Origin: Chinchilla lanigera
Taxonomy: Eukaryota > Chordata > Mammalia > Rodentia > Chinchillidae
NCBI RefSeq assembly: GCF_000276665.1
Contig: NW_004955470.1
Span: forward strand, 849,220-913,219
Reading direction: 5' to 3'
DNA length: 64,000 bases
Each line of letters starts with the position of its first letter. The first letter of the stretch is position 1. The position numbers and the translations under genes were made by a program. The notes under the pieces are model-generated. The model was not told where the DNA came from. It did no database searches and worked only from the letters and a program-made list of their open reading frames with translations. Shown here in pieces: positions 23,011-34,339 of this stretch.

Positions 23011-24975
23011 CTCTCTCCCCAGTCTCTGCACAGGGTGTGAGGAAGGGATCACAGCTAGCGTTTGGACCCAGGCACATCCCTGCTTCCACCAACACCTCCT
23101 TCCCTGAAAGGCCTCCAGGATCAGCAAATTCGAGTCTGACAGTTTAACATCTCTCAGGTAACAACTTCTTTGACTTTTCATTGTAAACAATGAACTTGAA
23201 GGATAGGAATATAATATTGCCACTGTAGAAGCCCCATGCTGGTACATTGGTGACTCTGCTATTGCAGGTATTGTTCATTGTATCACAAATATTAACTCAT
23301 TCCAGAAAGCTTATAAGAGGATTGATCATGTCTAAACCAAAGAAGGAGGTGATAATAAATAAAGCTCAAAACCAAAGGAACACTCTCGGAATAGCAAATG
23401 TCTTGCCACAGACATTTCTGTTCAAGTTGAAGATGGTACTAAAACTAAACATTCTTCAGGTTTATCCGTATTTTTAGCATATTTAAATGTTGGTTCTTTA
23501 AGGGTATATAGTTGGGTTGATTAATTAGACATATAAATCTGTGTCATTTGGTTCGTTTGTGATAGTTTTATATTTCAATTGCAATTATACTTTTATCTGT
23601 AATGATATAAATTTTTGTACTTTTAAATATTCAAATTTTTTTATTTTTTATCGCATCTAGTCAGAGCTTTGTCACTGTTGTAACATGTATTTCCCTTAAA
23701 ATGCTATGAACAAAAGAAACTAGGAATACTTTCTTTTCATATTTACTGCTTATTCTCTCTAAGGTAATAAACACAATTGTAGATATATTGCTTGCAGGAA
23801 GAAAACTGAGTCACAGCTCAGGAACCACCTCCTGAGCTTAAGTTGTAACCAGTGGTTAACACAGTACCAAGATGAGAAGAAAGCAAAGTAACCTCACACT
23901 TTTTCATTTACTCATTGCCAGAAAACTCTTGGTTAGGATACTATTTCCCTCTCTTCCTCTTGCTTGCTCTTTTTAGTCACCATCACTTTCTAATATGCAA
24001 ACAACGCTTGGATTATGGATTGAATAGACAAATGCTATGAGTAACTCTCATCCCACGCATCTCTAAGGTGTACTCCAAAAAGGATGGCGTTGTAAACTGT
24101 TTTTATAACACAGTAACAGTGCTAAAGAGAAGGGTTGACTCCTTAAATTTATTATGACACAGCACTTCCTGAGATAAATATTGACTCAGTATGGGGGAGA
24201 AAGGAAACAAAACAGCTGAACAGCCAAGAGAATATCTGGGGCCACCAGACCTACTGGAGTAAATGTCAGTGAGATTTTTGCTTTGGCTGTAACAGTGTGC
24301 ATGACATAGGGTAATTTTAACAGTGCTGAACAAAATGATTTTCTAACATGCCATAAATATGTGTATTTGTATTGATCAACAACCTGGCCCTGAGCCACGC
24401 AAGTCTGTTCAACACTAGAAATATATAGAGTATGATCAAGGAACTAAGCTTTTACTTCTAATTGACTTTTATCTACTAATGTACTTTTTGCATTTATCAT
24501 GTGTGACAGCACAGATTTAGATGGAGTATTCAGTAATATCTCTAGGAACAAGTAGACTTTATGCAAGAGTCTGTCCTTCACACTGCACCTGGCTGGGATA
24601 TACAACAGCCAAGGTACACATAGCACATGGCTGGATCTAGTCTAAAACACGTTGTAGACATTTTAAAATTCTTGTGTAGAATACATGCAAGGGCTTCTCT
24701 GTTGCTGTCTGAATCCAAAAGTCTGCCATAACCAGAGCTGTTTAGGGATGCTCACGTGTGCCTGCATTAAACCAAGACAGGCATTGTGATGTCTGCATTG
24801 CTGGAAATGAAAAGGAGGAGAGATGGTTAGGGTGCAGAGGAGTCTCCCTCCGTCCTTCTACCTCAACCTCCCAGTGCCCAGCAAAGCCTGGCTGCATCTG
24901 AGAAATGTGCTTAGCAGGTGGAGACACCAGGAGGAGCAGCTGGAGCCACCCAGCCTCACACTTCTGCTTCCCTGG
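23011..24975. other. 3' flank of the V pseudogene at 25005, matches 1-1999
   Basis: No gene is seen. It is collinear with 1-1999 with high similarity throughout, apart from the 30-bp tandem duplication found only in the left copy. Confidence 0.85.
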
Positions 24976-24977
24976 CT

Positions 24978-25004
24978 GGTTGAAGTTATGGATGTATCAC
25001 TGTG
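24978..25004 (-). other. Degenerate RSS with an 11-bp spacer
   Basis: The heptamer CACAGTG (24998-25004) is perfect. The spacer 24987-24997 is 11 bp, and the nonamer reads ACTTCAACC (24978-24986), further from consensus than the copy at 2000-2008. Confidence 0.8.
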
Positions 25005-25470
25005 GGAGGTTCATCCCGTCTGTAGACAGTGATAATTCCCAACATCTTCAGGCTCTGGGCTGCTGATGGTGAGAGTGAAATCCGTCCTGGATTCACTGCC
25101 ACAGAAGAACCTGGTTGGGACCCCAGGCTGTAAACTGGGTGCATCATAGATCCAGAGTTTAGGAGCTTTCCCTGGTTTCTGCTGAACCAGTGTAACCATT
25201 TCTCAGCATCCTCACTGGCCCAACAACTGACGATTGTCCTATAGACAACTGATGGATCCCCTATGGATGCAGATGAGGAGGATGGAGACTGGGTCATCTG
25301 GGTGTCACATCTGGCACCTGATAATGCAGACATAACAAATATCAGCACAGATAATCATGATAAAACACCTCCTTGAAGGGCCAGGCCACACTGACACACT
25401 GTGCTGAATAGAAGTGGCAGAGAGAGCAGCAGGAGCCCCAGGAGCTGAGCGGGGACCCTCATGTCCGTGC
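25005..25470 (-). pseudogene. IGKV1-like V pseudogene (multiple lesions)
   Basis: The leader region about 25416-25468 still reads M-R-V-P-A-Q-L-L-G, but the usual first ATG is ACG, leaving only the second Met (25460-25462). The expected GTAAG donor has become CTTCT. V exon 25005-25317 begins with G-A-R-C-D-T-Q-M-T-Q-S-P. A 15-bp insertion flanked by TCAGTTGT repeats lies in framework 1 just before the Cys. A one-base deletion in W-Y-Q-Q of framework 2 shifts the frame, framework 3 has an extra Cys (R-F-F-C-G), and CDR3 ends in TGA. Its flanks and short RSS spacer make it the sister of 2027-2494, but the inactivating lesions differ. Confidence 0.9.
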
Positions 25471-25554
25471 TGTGTCCTGACTGGGACTGACTCCTGCACA
25501 GGGTGTGAGCAGCCTATAAAGAAGTCCTCAGGGCCTGGGCTGTGTTCTGGGTAC

Positions 25555-25562
25555 GTGCAAAT
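25555..25562 (-). promoter_or_regulatory. Mutated octamer
   Basis: GTGCAAAT stands at the octamer position, one base off ATGCAAAT, which fits a decayed promoter. Confidence 0.75.
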
Positions 25563-25564
25563 CC

Positions 25565-28360
25565 AGAGGAGGGGACATCGGCACAGCTGCCGGGCTGCCC
25601 CATCTCAGTATAGTCCTAATGTCTCCTGGTGTCCTTGTTCAGACCAGAGCAGCACAGATTTCCCTTCAGAATATGTGTCTCCCTTGGGGCACAGGAGAGA
25701 ATCAGGCTGCTCTCCCGTGGGCAGACTGAACTGTTGTTCTTTACACGGTTGAGAACACACTTTGCTTGAGTTCCTTCACCACTGCTCTCTGTTATGGACC
25801 CTTGAGAAGGAGGAATTTAGCAAAGCAAGGGGCTACTTCATAGGATATTTTGAAAAAGAAATGAAGACAGGAAGTGAGTAGAATCTATAAACCATTTGAA
25901 CTTGTCTTGGTCCTCTACACATGATCACAGCCTGACTGAGATGACAGGAGAAGACATGACCAATTATGGTTTCCAGTCCTCCAGATCTGAGACTCCAACA
26001 AAATACACAAGGAGCATATAATGTTGCCTGTCTTCCAGCAAAGAGCCAGGTTCTTTGTGTTAATTTGCTTCTCAGAATACCTTAGAATTGCTTTAGAGGA
26101 CAAGAGTAGAAACTATGGTAATTGTTAAAACCATAAATGGAAGTCTGAATTCTGGAGAATCTAAAATTGGTACAAAAGCTTTGAGACAATGGAAAGGCTT
26201 CAAATTCTTTATTCCTGGTGTGCCACAGAATTGTCAGTGTTGTTAATAAGGCCTCAGGGTCTCAAGAAGGCTGCAGTGTCTCTAAGCCTCAAGTATTCCT
26301 ATAACTGTTTCAGGAAGAAATTCAGGCAAAGCTTTTCACCTGCCCTATTTTGAAACCTTTCCGAGTACTTGTCCATCTTCTTGATTTCTCCTGTATCTAA
26401 TTTCTGAGATGGTTGCATCATTGTGCAAATCCCTGCTCCTGTCCTGGGCTGCAAGAGGCTCATCTGTGTTTACCAGGCACAGCAGGTCAGGGCCAGTGCT
26501 TAATCAAATAAAGGAAAGAGGAGATGGAGGTTGTGAATACATTAAATTTTTATAAGTCTCTTTTTAAACTTTCCCAATGCCTCTAACTTATACTGAATCT
26601 TCAAGAGAGCTCTGAAGGAAACCTTCATCTACTGGCATTGGAGCAAGCAGGACTAGGATGGTAATTAAGATAAATCTACTTACCCAAGTGGCAATGCTGG
26701 TTTTAGAAAGTGTGGAAACGAGGCCTAGGAATTCAAAGCCAGGAGAGCTTTCAGCCTGGAATGAAATGCAGAGGTTTGCAAACAGGGATTTCAAATCAGG
26801 GCTGAGGTCAGGTTTGCTGTGCTGAGAGCTGCTGGGCTCTCGCCTGGGCTGTGGGGAACCAGCAGGGATCAGGGACCCTGCCCATCGCACGGCTTGGCAG
26901 GGGATCCAGGGAGCAAAGTTGCTCGGCACCTCTGGGTGCAAAAGCAAGCTGAGAGTCCCTGAAAGGAGAAGGACCGTGAGAGGCCAGAACATCAGAGCTG
27001 GGCCTGGCTCTGTGGACTGACTGTTCTCAGTATGAGTGGAGGCCAAGAAGTCAAATTTTTAAAATGCCCCATTCCCAGAGTCTTGACTCACTCAGCATTT
27101 GTTCTGCTTAGAAAGACAAACAGCATATGTTACACAAATAAATATGTAAATCTGTTGTGTGCATGTGATACCTTAGCTATTAGTTTAATGTAGTAACGAT
27201 TTTTATTATTTGTTGACATAGTAGTATAAATTCTGGCAAATTGAACAGGAACACAAGAACTCTCAGTGGGTGCATCACCATCTGGTCCTGCCCCAGTGTA
27301 GAGTCTGCACAGCATGAAGCTCAAGATCCATGCTCAGCCCCTGTGGACCAAGCACTGACCTGCGCTCACTGCTGAGGACTCCAGGGAATGGCAAGGGATC
27401 AGGCCTGAAATCACCGCCTCTCTCCCTGCCTAGAGTCCTCTCTGCTATGGGACACCACTAGCGCACCCGATCTGCATCTGTGAATGGAGATAGCTTCTGT
27501 GGACTCTGCTTCCCACATCAGTTATGGGACGTATTTTCTCACTGACTCTGGGCCTCTGCTCACACATAGTTTAGCCTGAGAAGCTCCCTGGAAAGGTTAT
27601 CATAGCCAGTTGCATTACCAATCACAAAGTAAAACAGGAAATATTAAGAACTGGCAGATGGGGAAGACCTGGCCATTACCCCTAGAGACCCCAAACCTTG
27701 TGAGCTTAGAGAGCTGGGCAGAGAGCTCCCTGCCTTAGTGGCTCCCTAATGGGAAAGTATCACTTCTACAGTCCCAGCGTTTCTAGCATGAGGCCTCTGG
27801 GCTTTGTTTATTGTGGGCTTTGTTTGCCATCTCATAGACTATTTATAACATAACAAGCCTTATGGTTTGGGGCCCTTATGTCTTGAAACAATCTTTTCAC
27901 CCATGTTCATGAAGCTGATCCTATACTACTAACTACCAGGTAAGAATCTGGAGAAAATTGAAATGATTCTTCTAAAAAGGTCATGCAACAGTTAAGGACA
28001 AAAGACTAACAGTTTACCTGATGTTCTGAAAAGACAGTGAGCAAGCACAGTTAGCTCTAGGCATCTGACCCACATGAAATGATGAAGATGTAATTTTGGC
28101 AAAGGGGATGGACTCAAACACCCTGCAGGGGGGGGTGCTAGGAAGGGTTGGGAGTCTGAGGGCTCCTGATTCAGATCTGTGAGACCAGCCCCATGATTTC
28201 CATCCTAAAACCCTTCCAAAGCAGCCTGTGAGAACCCCAGCAGCTCCCTTGTTGCACACTCAGCAGTTGGTGAGTGGTTGCAGCTGTGGCAGCTGAGCTA
28301 TGAAAAGGTCCCAGAAGCGCTGGGCACACCACCTGCACACCACCGTCCACTCTGTCTCCA
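25565..28360. other. 5' flank of IGKV1-like unit
   Basis: No gene is seen. Positions 25565-27170 match 2587-4060, and 27170-28360 matches 21770-23010. Long frames at 26588-27046 are not conserved in the paralogues. Confidence 0.75.
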
Positions 28361-28453
28361 CAGTCTCTGCACAGGGTGTGAGGAAGGAATCACAGCTAGC
28401 CCAGGAATGCCTAGGTGCATGCCTGCTTCCACCAACACCTCCTTCCCCTAAGG

Positions 28454-28623
28454 CAGTGATGGCAAACCCTTTAGAGACAAGTACACAAACTGCAACCCCC
28501 AAACCACTTATTTATCAAAAGTGCCAGTACTGCAGTTAAACCTGACTACTGAGGCTTTAGTGTAGAAAACATACAAAACATAATAACACAAATAACACCA
28601 ATGCCACAGGTTCCCTACCACTG
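28454..28623. mobile_element. 170-bp hAT-type non-autonomous DNA transposon
   Basis: The element begins CAGTGATGGCAAACC and ends GGTTCCCTACCACTG, an imperfect terminal inverted repeat with the CA...TG ends of the hAT superfamily. The 8-bp flanks CCCTAAGG (28446-28453) and CCCTAAGC (28624-28631) are a near-perfect target duplication of hAT size. The paralogous positions near 95, 23105 and 35525 lack it. It has no coding capacity. The end sequence resembles the Charlie-type hAT elements of mammals, but the exact family is not known to me. Confidence 0.85.
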
Positions 28624-29458
28624 CCCTAAGCGCATCCTGGGTCACCAGATTCATGTCTAATAGTTTTAAAATCTCTCAGCCAACAACTGAATTTACTTTT
28701 TGAAAGAAAATAATGAACCAGACAATTGCTAATACGGAGCACAGCAGTCTTCGCTTGGACAGGAGCTTACCTGCTAATAAAATGGTGATTCCTTGGTGGC
28801 AGGATTGAGTGATAACTCACACCAGGAAATGACCAAGAGGATTGATGGGGCCCACACAGAAAGAGGAGATGATAATACATAAAGCTCACAAAGACAGCGA
28901 CCTTCTCAGAATAGCAAATACTTTGCTCCAGACATTGGAGGTCAAGCTTAAGATAGCAAAAAATCCTAAATATTATTTAAGATAAGCCCTCATATTTTAG
29001 AATTTTTAAATGTTGGGTTTTTAAGTCTATATCTTTTGGTGAGTTTGTAACTTACATCTGTATAATTTGGTTCATTTGTGACTTAGCTTTAATTTAACCT
29101 ACAAGTATTCTATTATCCATAGTGATGTATATTTTTTGGCTTTTTTGTCAAATTTTTAAGCCTGAGGTGTTTCTCTGCTTCTACTTAGAGCTTTGTAACT
29201 TAGGTATAAGTAGTTCCCTTAAAATATTGTCAACAAAATAAACTAGCTGTGCATCCTTTTAATATTTGTTAGTTATTCTGGGATTACTCTCCAAGATAAT
29301 AAACAAAATTATATTGTTGGCAGGAGGAAAATTTCTGAGTTACAGCACAGGAAAAGCTTCTTAAATTTACATTTGATGCAGTAGCTAACACTATTAAGAT
29401 GAAAAGAGAAACAAAACTAACCTCGTATTTCCTCCTCTCCTCATTCCAAGAAAACTCC

Positions 29459-29560
29459 CTTTTTTTTTTTTTTTTTTTTTTTTTTTGTATCGAGAATCAA
29501 ACTCATGACCTCAGGCTTGCCAGGCAAGCATTTATGCTGCTGAGCTATATTCCCGGTTCC
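29459..29560 (-). mobile_element. ID SINE, minus strand
   Basis: Poly-T (the reversed tail), then 'GTATCGAGAATCAAACTCAT', 'GCTTGCCAGGCAAGC', 'GCTGAGCTATATTCCC'. The flanking CCAAGAAAACTCC is duplicated at 29446-29458 and 29561-29573. Confidence 0.92.
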
Positions 29561-30144
29561 CCAAGAAAACTCCTAATTGGAATAACATTATTTCACCTTT
29601 TCCACTTCCTCTTTTCCTACTCAGTTGCACCTTGCAATAGTCAAATGTCAGGTTATAGATTTCAATAGAGAAACGCTATCAGATAATCCCCATTCCACAA
29701 AACTCTAAGTTATATTCACAGAAGGAATGGAACATAATAGCACTGTCATAGAAAAGAATTGAGTCCTTGACAAGGCACATTCTGAAACAAATACTAATTC
29801 AGTATAGAGGGAAAATGAACAAAATGAACACAGCCAAGAAAACATCTGGGGCTACTGGACCTAAGGAATTATGGTTGGGGAAGTTATTGCTCTGGCTATA
29901 GCACTGTGAGTGACATATGCAATTTGAACTGTGATGCCAAAATGATGTAAAGGTATGTATTTGTGTTGATCAATCACCTAGCCTTGAGCTACATATTTTT
30001 ATTAACTGCTGGAACTGAGTCTAGTATAATTGAGGAACTATGCTTCTAATTTTAGTTTAGTTTAGGTACTTTGAGCATGAAATCTGTGTCCAAAGCACAA
30101 TTTACACAGAACCAAGCCAAGGCAGACACGGCACATTGCTGAAT

Positions 30145-30489
30145 CTTTGGAAACTTCCCTGGATTCTGCTGCTGCAAGGAAAGTGATGGAGACCATTTCC
30201 CTTAGCGACAATGAAAGGGAAGCTGGACCCTAGAACCTACAACATTATGACTAGAATGTAAATGTAGAAATAAGACACAAATATGCCCCACAATTGGTGA
30301 TGTCCCACACCATGGTCTTCGCAGTAAGAGTGATGCTGGCTGACCAAGTGGACAGTGCATAGTGGGCACGATGAACATGGTCTCAACCTCAGACTCCCGG
30401 GTCCTATGGACCCTGTCACACAAGCCTCTCTACATGCTGCTGTCTCACCTGGACCCAGAGCACCAGCACTCAGAGGGCCATAACTCCAT
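30145..30489 (-). pseudogene. Truncated IGKV relic
   Basis: Leader remnant 30449-30489 has ATG, a V-L-V-L-W-V-Q-like core reached only by a frame change, and a GTGAGA donor. At 41 bp it is 8 bp shorter than the usual 49. A V exon remnant at 30150-30230 reads, in coding sense, 'CCAGCTTCC', 'GGAAATGGTCTCCATCACTT' (framework 1, about P-A-S-L...M-V-S-I-T-F) and then jumps directly to 'CAGCAGAATCCAGGGAAG' (framework 2, Q-Q-N-P-G-K). CDR1 is missing, and everything 3' of framework 2 is replaced by flank of an IGKV1-like unit. No RSS is present. Its leader neighbourhood resembles that of the IGKV3-like genes. Confidence 0.75.
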
Positions 30490-30589
30490 GTCTGCAGTTC
30501 ACTGTTACACCTGCTTCAGGTTGATCCTTGTCCTGAGATAGCGACCAAATTCTTTTAAGAGCTTGTGACAGGCAGGAGCTCTGGAGAAC

Positions 30590-30597
30590 ATGCAGAG
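30590..30597 (-). promoter_or_regulatory. Degenerate octamer of the relic
   Basis: ATGCAGAG occurs in the same setting (GGAGAACATGCAGAGCAGCAG) as the ATGCAAAG octamers of the IGKV3-like genes. Confidence 0.55.
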
Positions 30598-30599
30598 CA

Positions 30600-31690
30600 G
30601 CAGCAAAGGGTGCACAGCAAGGCCTCCAAATTCTGAACAGAGGGCAAAGTCTGTGCCATGCATGTGGCCCAGGACATGTTTGCTGAAATATATGATGATA
30701 ATTTCCACCCTTAAGCAAGTAAAATCTCCCAAGGATCTGATTCTTATATTGCTGGTTCATTTTTGTGTTGCCTATGAGACAAAAAATATTTTTTCAGTAA
30801 ATACTTCATGGATTCGGTGTAATCTTCTAATGTTTGCAGGTCCTGTGATTGTTCCCTTGGTCCTTGCAGGTTGACTTCAACTATGTGGCCACAGAGCGCA
30901 TGTTGAGGGATCACAGAGACCTTCCCTGGTCTCACATCTCCAGATATTGTATCCAGTGCTTGAAGTTTTTGCTAGTTAACAATTTCAGACTCCACTCTAT
31001 TAAATATCATTTATGCCGATATTGTATCCTGCATTGGTCCCTCAATTACTACTACAATAATAGGTCCGGCCACTGAAAATTGTCCTTTTTATTCGTATAA
31101 ACTTATCACTCACATGATGGCTGTAACTCTCTTTTAGAAATCTTAACACTCAATGAAAAACTGTTAAATGCAAAACTAGTACATTTCTTTTTTAATTGGA
31201 AAAATTATGGCCCATTTCACTTCAGTGAAGGCACTTCTTTCAGGTTGAAAATGTTTCATGGGGCAATTAAAAATAAGTTTATAAAAATAAGAAGTTCTAG
31301 AAAATTAAGTATATATTGGTTCTACAAAATACAAACATGATGTTTTATTGTATTGAAGGGAGGGAAAGACCTCACAAGGGGTGGTGCTTGATGCAGAGGG
31401 AAGAGCTTGTGATTGGACATGGATCGCAGTTTTGTGAAGGAGGGGCTGTGTCCCAACACTTCCTACAGCACTACAGTTAAAAATGGTGAAGACTCTCAAG
31501 ATTGAAAATCCCACCAGGTGGCATATGCCATCCTGCCCCAGAGGAAATTGAAACCATGGCAATGCCAGGAGGGGGTATAAAAGAAAGGGAGAATAAAATA
31601 TGCAAAGCACAATACAAAAATGGATAAAGGTTAAACATTAGAAAACCAATGAAGTCAGCAAACAAAAGAAGTAATTATAAAAATTGTTTA
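30600..31690. other. Intergenic, nothing recognised
   Basis: The sequence is AT-rich, and no V segment, SINE or gene is recognised. Confidence 0.4.
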
Positions 31691-31694
31691 GAGC

Positions 31695-33736
31695 AATTCA
31701 TTTTGTATAGATAATGTGATCTTAATTTCTGAGTACTATTTAACAATGGTAATACTATAATTTATTCCTGAATGTGCTGATGGGGATTTGGGTATTTTCC
31801 ACTTCTGGCTGTTATGAATAAAGTTAATTTGACTAGTCTGACACAACCTGCTGTGTGAACTGTTGTTTTCAAGGACCTTACTCAGAGGCCTGGAGGGCAT
31901 CTGTTAGGTAGGATAGTAAATTTCTAAACCTGTGCAAAACAGTTCCGCTAAGAGGTCATAAGTTCTTCATTTTCATCAGGAATTGATAGTTTTAGGTGCT
32001 CCTGGTATTTTATTTGTTTGTTTATTTGTTTATTTGTTTAAGATTTCCCTTAATTGACATTTGACACTAACCAAAAGAGATAGAGTTCATTAAGTTATGC
32101 ATTGTCACTTATTAATTACCATTTTCTTGCAATGTTTCTGTACTTGACATGTTTAGAATTTATCTTCATTAATTCAGCCCTTTGAAAAGGCAAAAGTGAA
32201 TAGAGAAGAAATGAACAATTACTGCAAAGTAGGAGATAAATAAGAACACCATATGCCTGGGATGAGGAAGCGGGAAATGGGGTAAGAGAGGGGATGCATT
32301 CTATGTCTGAATCTGAGTTTTTCTCTGGAAAAAAAATAGTACAGAACTTGAACACTGTGTCTGTGAAGTGGTTGACACCTCCACTGCTGCAACCATCTTT
32401 GATGGAAAAATAAACAGCATCCTGGGGATCCTGTGTTAGGTCACCTCCATGGTCTTCCAGAAGATTTAACTATTGTTCACACTGAGCTGAGATACTGTGT
32501 TTATGGGAGATGTTCAGATGGTGCAGTCATAAGAATCACATGGGAAGATTGACAATGAGGATAGGAGGTATTTTTCACCATGAAATGAAGCTGCCTCCTT
32601 TCCTTTAAAATGCTCAAGACCAAAGGTAGCCTGCTGGAGACTCTCCTGAGTGATAGAGAAAGACCCCAAGCTAGATTTAGAGAAATACTGAATGGCTCTA
32701 AATGATACAAAAGAAGAACAGTGAGAGTTCTAAATTTCCACCTGAAAATCCAGTTAAAGATAGGAACAAAAGATTGTGAAAATTCTTCCTCATGTTTTGA
32801 AAATAGCAGTAGACTCTCCATCCAATCAAATCTGTGTATTTCTGGCGGCATCTGAGACACAACCAATACATTGAAAGTTTCTGTTTCAAAGCCATCACTA
32901 AGCCATGATATCAGGCTAATCATAGAAGGTATAAAGGGAGTCTTGTCAGTAGTAAGATGTTATTCAATATTTTTAAATTATTGTATTTCTTAATACAGTG
33001 TGTTCTGAGATTACCTTTCTAAAAGCTTCTATACTGTAAAAGCAAGACTGTCACTCTGGAAAAGGAAAAACTACAGTAACAGTAACACACAAATGACTTA
33101 CAGGAAATGAGGGAAAAGACAATGAACGGGGAGAATGCAGAGGATTTTTAGGGCAGTGACACGATATTACATCAGATCAAAATGCTGTGTATGTGTTACT
33201 ACATGTTTCTAAGACTGAACCTCCGTATTTATGTGTTATTACACCTTTGTAAGAGTGAACCTTCATGTGAACGATGAACTTTGCATGTCTATAGATCTTG
33301 ATGGTTTGCAACAAAACTGTAATTGGATGCTAATACTAGACTGCATAGCCATGTAGGCAGAGCCACCTGTGTATTTTAAATTTTTCTGTGGCCTTAAATC
33401 TACTCTAAAAAATGAAGCAAGCTTTTAAAAATTCTTGCTCAGAATGCATAGAAGGGCTTCTCTGTTATTGTCTGAATCCAAAATGATGCCATCACCCACC
33501 CTGCTCAGAGGTACTGGTCTGTGTCCTTCATTAAATCAGGACAGGTGCTGCAATGTCTATGCTGCTGGAGCTGAAGCAAAGGAAAGAGAGGGTGTAAAGG
33601 AGAATCTCTGGCCCCTTCTGCCAAAGCCTCCAAGTGAACTTCCAAGCCTGGATGCATCTGAGAACTGCTCTCAGCAGTTGGACACAGCAGAGGTGGCAGC
33701 TGGGGCAGCCCAAACTCACACTTCTGCTTCCTTGGG
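31695..33736. other. 3' flank of IGKV1-like unit, matches 17500-19552
   Basis: No gene is seen. It is the collinear partner of 17500-19552. A short TTTG/TTTA array lies near 32005-32040. Confidence 0.8.
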
Positions 33737-33764
33737 TGTTTGTGTCATGGCTTGTATCACTGTG
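33737..33764 (-). other. 12-RSS of the V at 33765
   Basis: In coding sense: heptamer CACAGTG (33758-33764), 12-bp spacer, nonamer ACACAAACA (33737-33745), two bases away from ACAAAAACC. It is probably usable but weaker than the one at 19553. Confidence 0.85.
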
Positions 33765-34240
33765 GGCGGGAAACTGTTACTCTGGTGACAGTAATAAGTC
33801 GCAACATCTTCAGGCTCCAGGCTGCTGATGGTGACAGTGAAATCTGTCCCAAATCCACTGCCGCTGAACCTCTGTGGGACCCCAGATTCCAAATAAGATG
33901 CACCATAGATCAGGGGTTTAGGAGGCTTCCCTGGTTTCTGTTGATACCAGTTTAAACCATTACTAATATCCTCACTGGTCCTGCAAGTGAGAGTGACTGT
34001 GTCTCCTACGGATGCAGACAAGGAGGATGGAGTCTGAGTCATCTGGACGTCACATCTGGCACCTGAGATTAGAAACATAACAAATATGAGCACAACCATG
34101 GGGAAGCAGAACCTCCCTGAAAAGCCAGGAAACTCTGACCAGACATCTCTAAATAGACTAAATTGCAAGATCAATCTTTCCTCACCTGCGAGCCAGAGTA
34201 GCAGGAGCCCCAGGAGCTGAGCGGGGACCCTCATGTCCAT
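33765..34240 (-). CDS. Ig kappa V gene, IGKV1-like, apparently functional
   Basis: Leader exon 34186-34240 encodes [19 protein letters not shown] with a GTGAGG donor. V exon 33765-34062 begins G-A-R-C then [10 protein letters not shown]. Framework 1 Cys, CDR1 [24 protein letters not shown]2 GASYLES, framework 3 and Y-Y-C are intact, and CDR3 germline is HQSNSFPP. The intron (34063-34185) happens to be open and in phase, so leader and V exon lie in one unbroken reading frame on genomic DNA; the splice signals and the paralogues show it is an intron. Its cassette is the duplicate of the one around 19581-20051. Confidence 0.95.
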
Positions 34241-34325
34241 GCTGTGTCCTGACTGGGACTGAGTCCTGCACAGCGTGTGACAGCCTGTGAAGAAGTCCTC
34301 AGGGCCTGGGCTGTGCTCTGGGGAC

Positions 34326-34333
34326 ATGCAAAT
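34326..34333 (-). promoter_or_regulatory. V kappa promoter octamer
   Basis: A perfect ATGCAAAT lies 86 bp upstream of the leader ATG. Confidence 0.92.
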
Positions 34334-34339
34334 CAGCAG

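Larger units (their letters stand above)
28361..30135. other. 3' flank of an IGKV1-like unit whose V has been lost
   Basis: Apart from two transposon insertions (28454-28623, 29459-29560), this aligns with 23020-24640 and 1-1660. The paralogy continues to 'GCACATTGCTGAATCT' (30133-30148), equivalent to 'GCACATGGCTGGATCT' near 24622. It then stops abruptly where a different V relic begins. Confidence 0.75.

Noticed and set aside
26588..27046. 152-codon minus-strand frame in a V 5' flank
   Set aside because: The paralogous segments near 3.6-4.0 kb and 21.2-21.7 kb do not keep this frame.
33740..33955. Plus-strand frames antisense to V exons (also near 19490, 24823, 34277)
   Set aside because: They are shadows of V exons; similar antisense frames recur because V sequences are similar.
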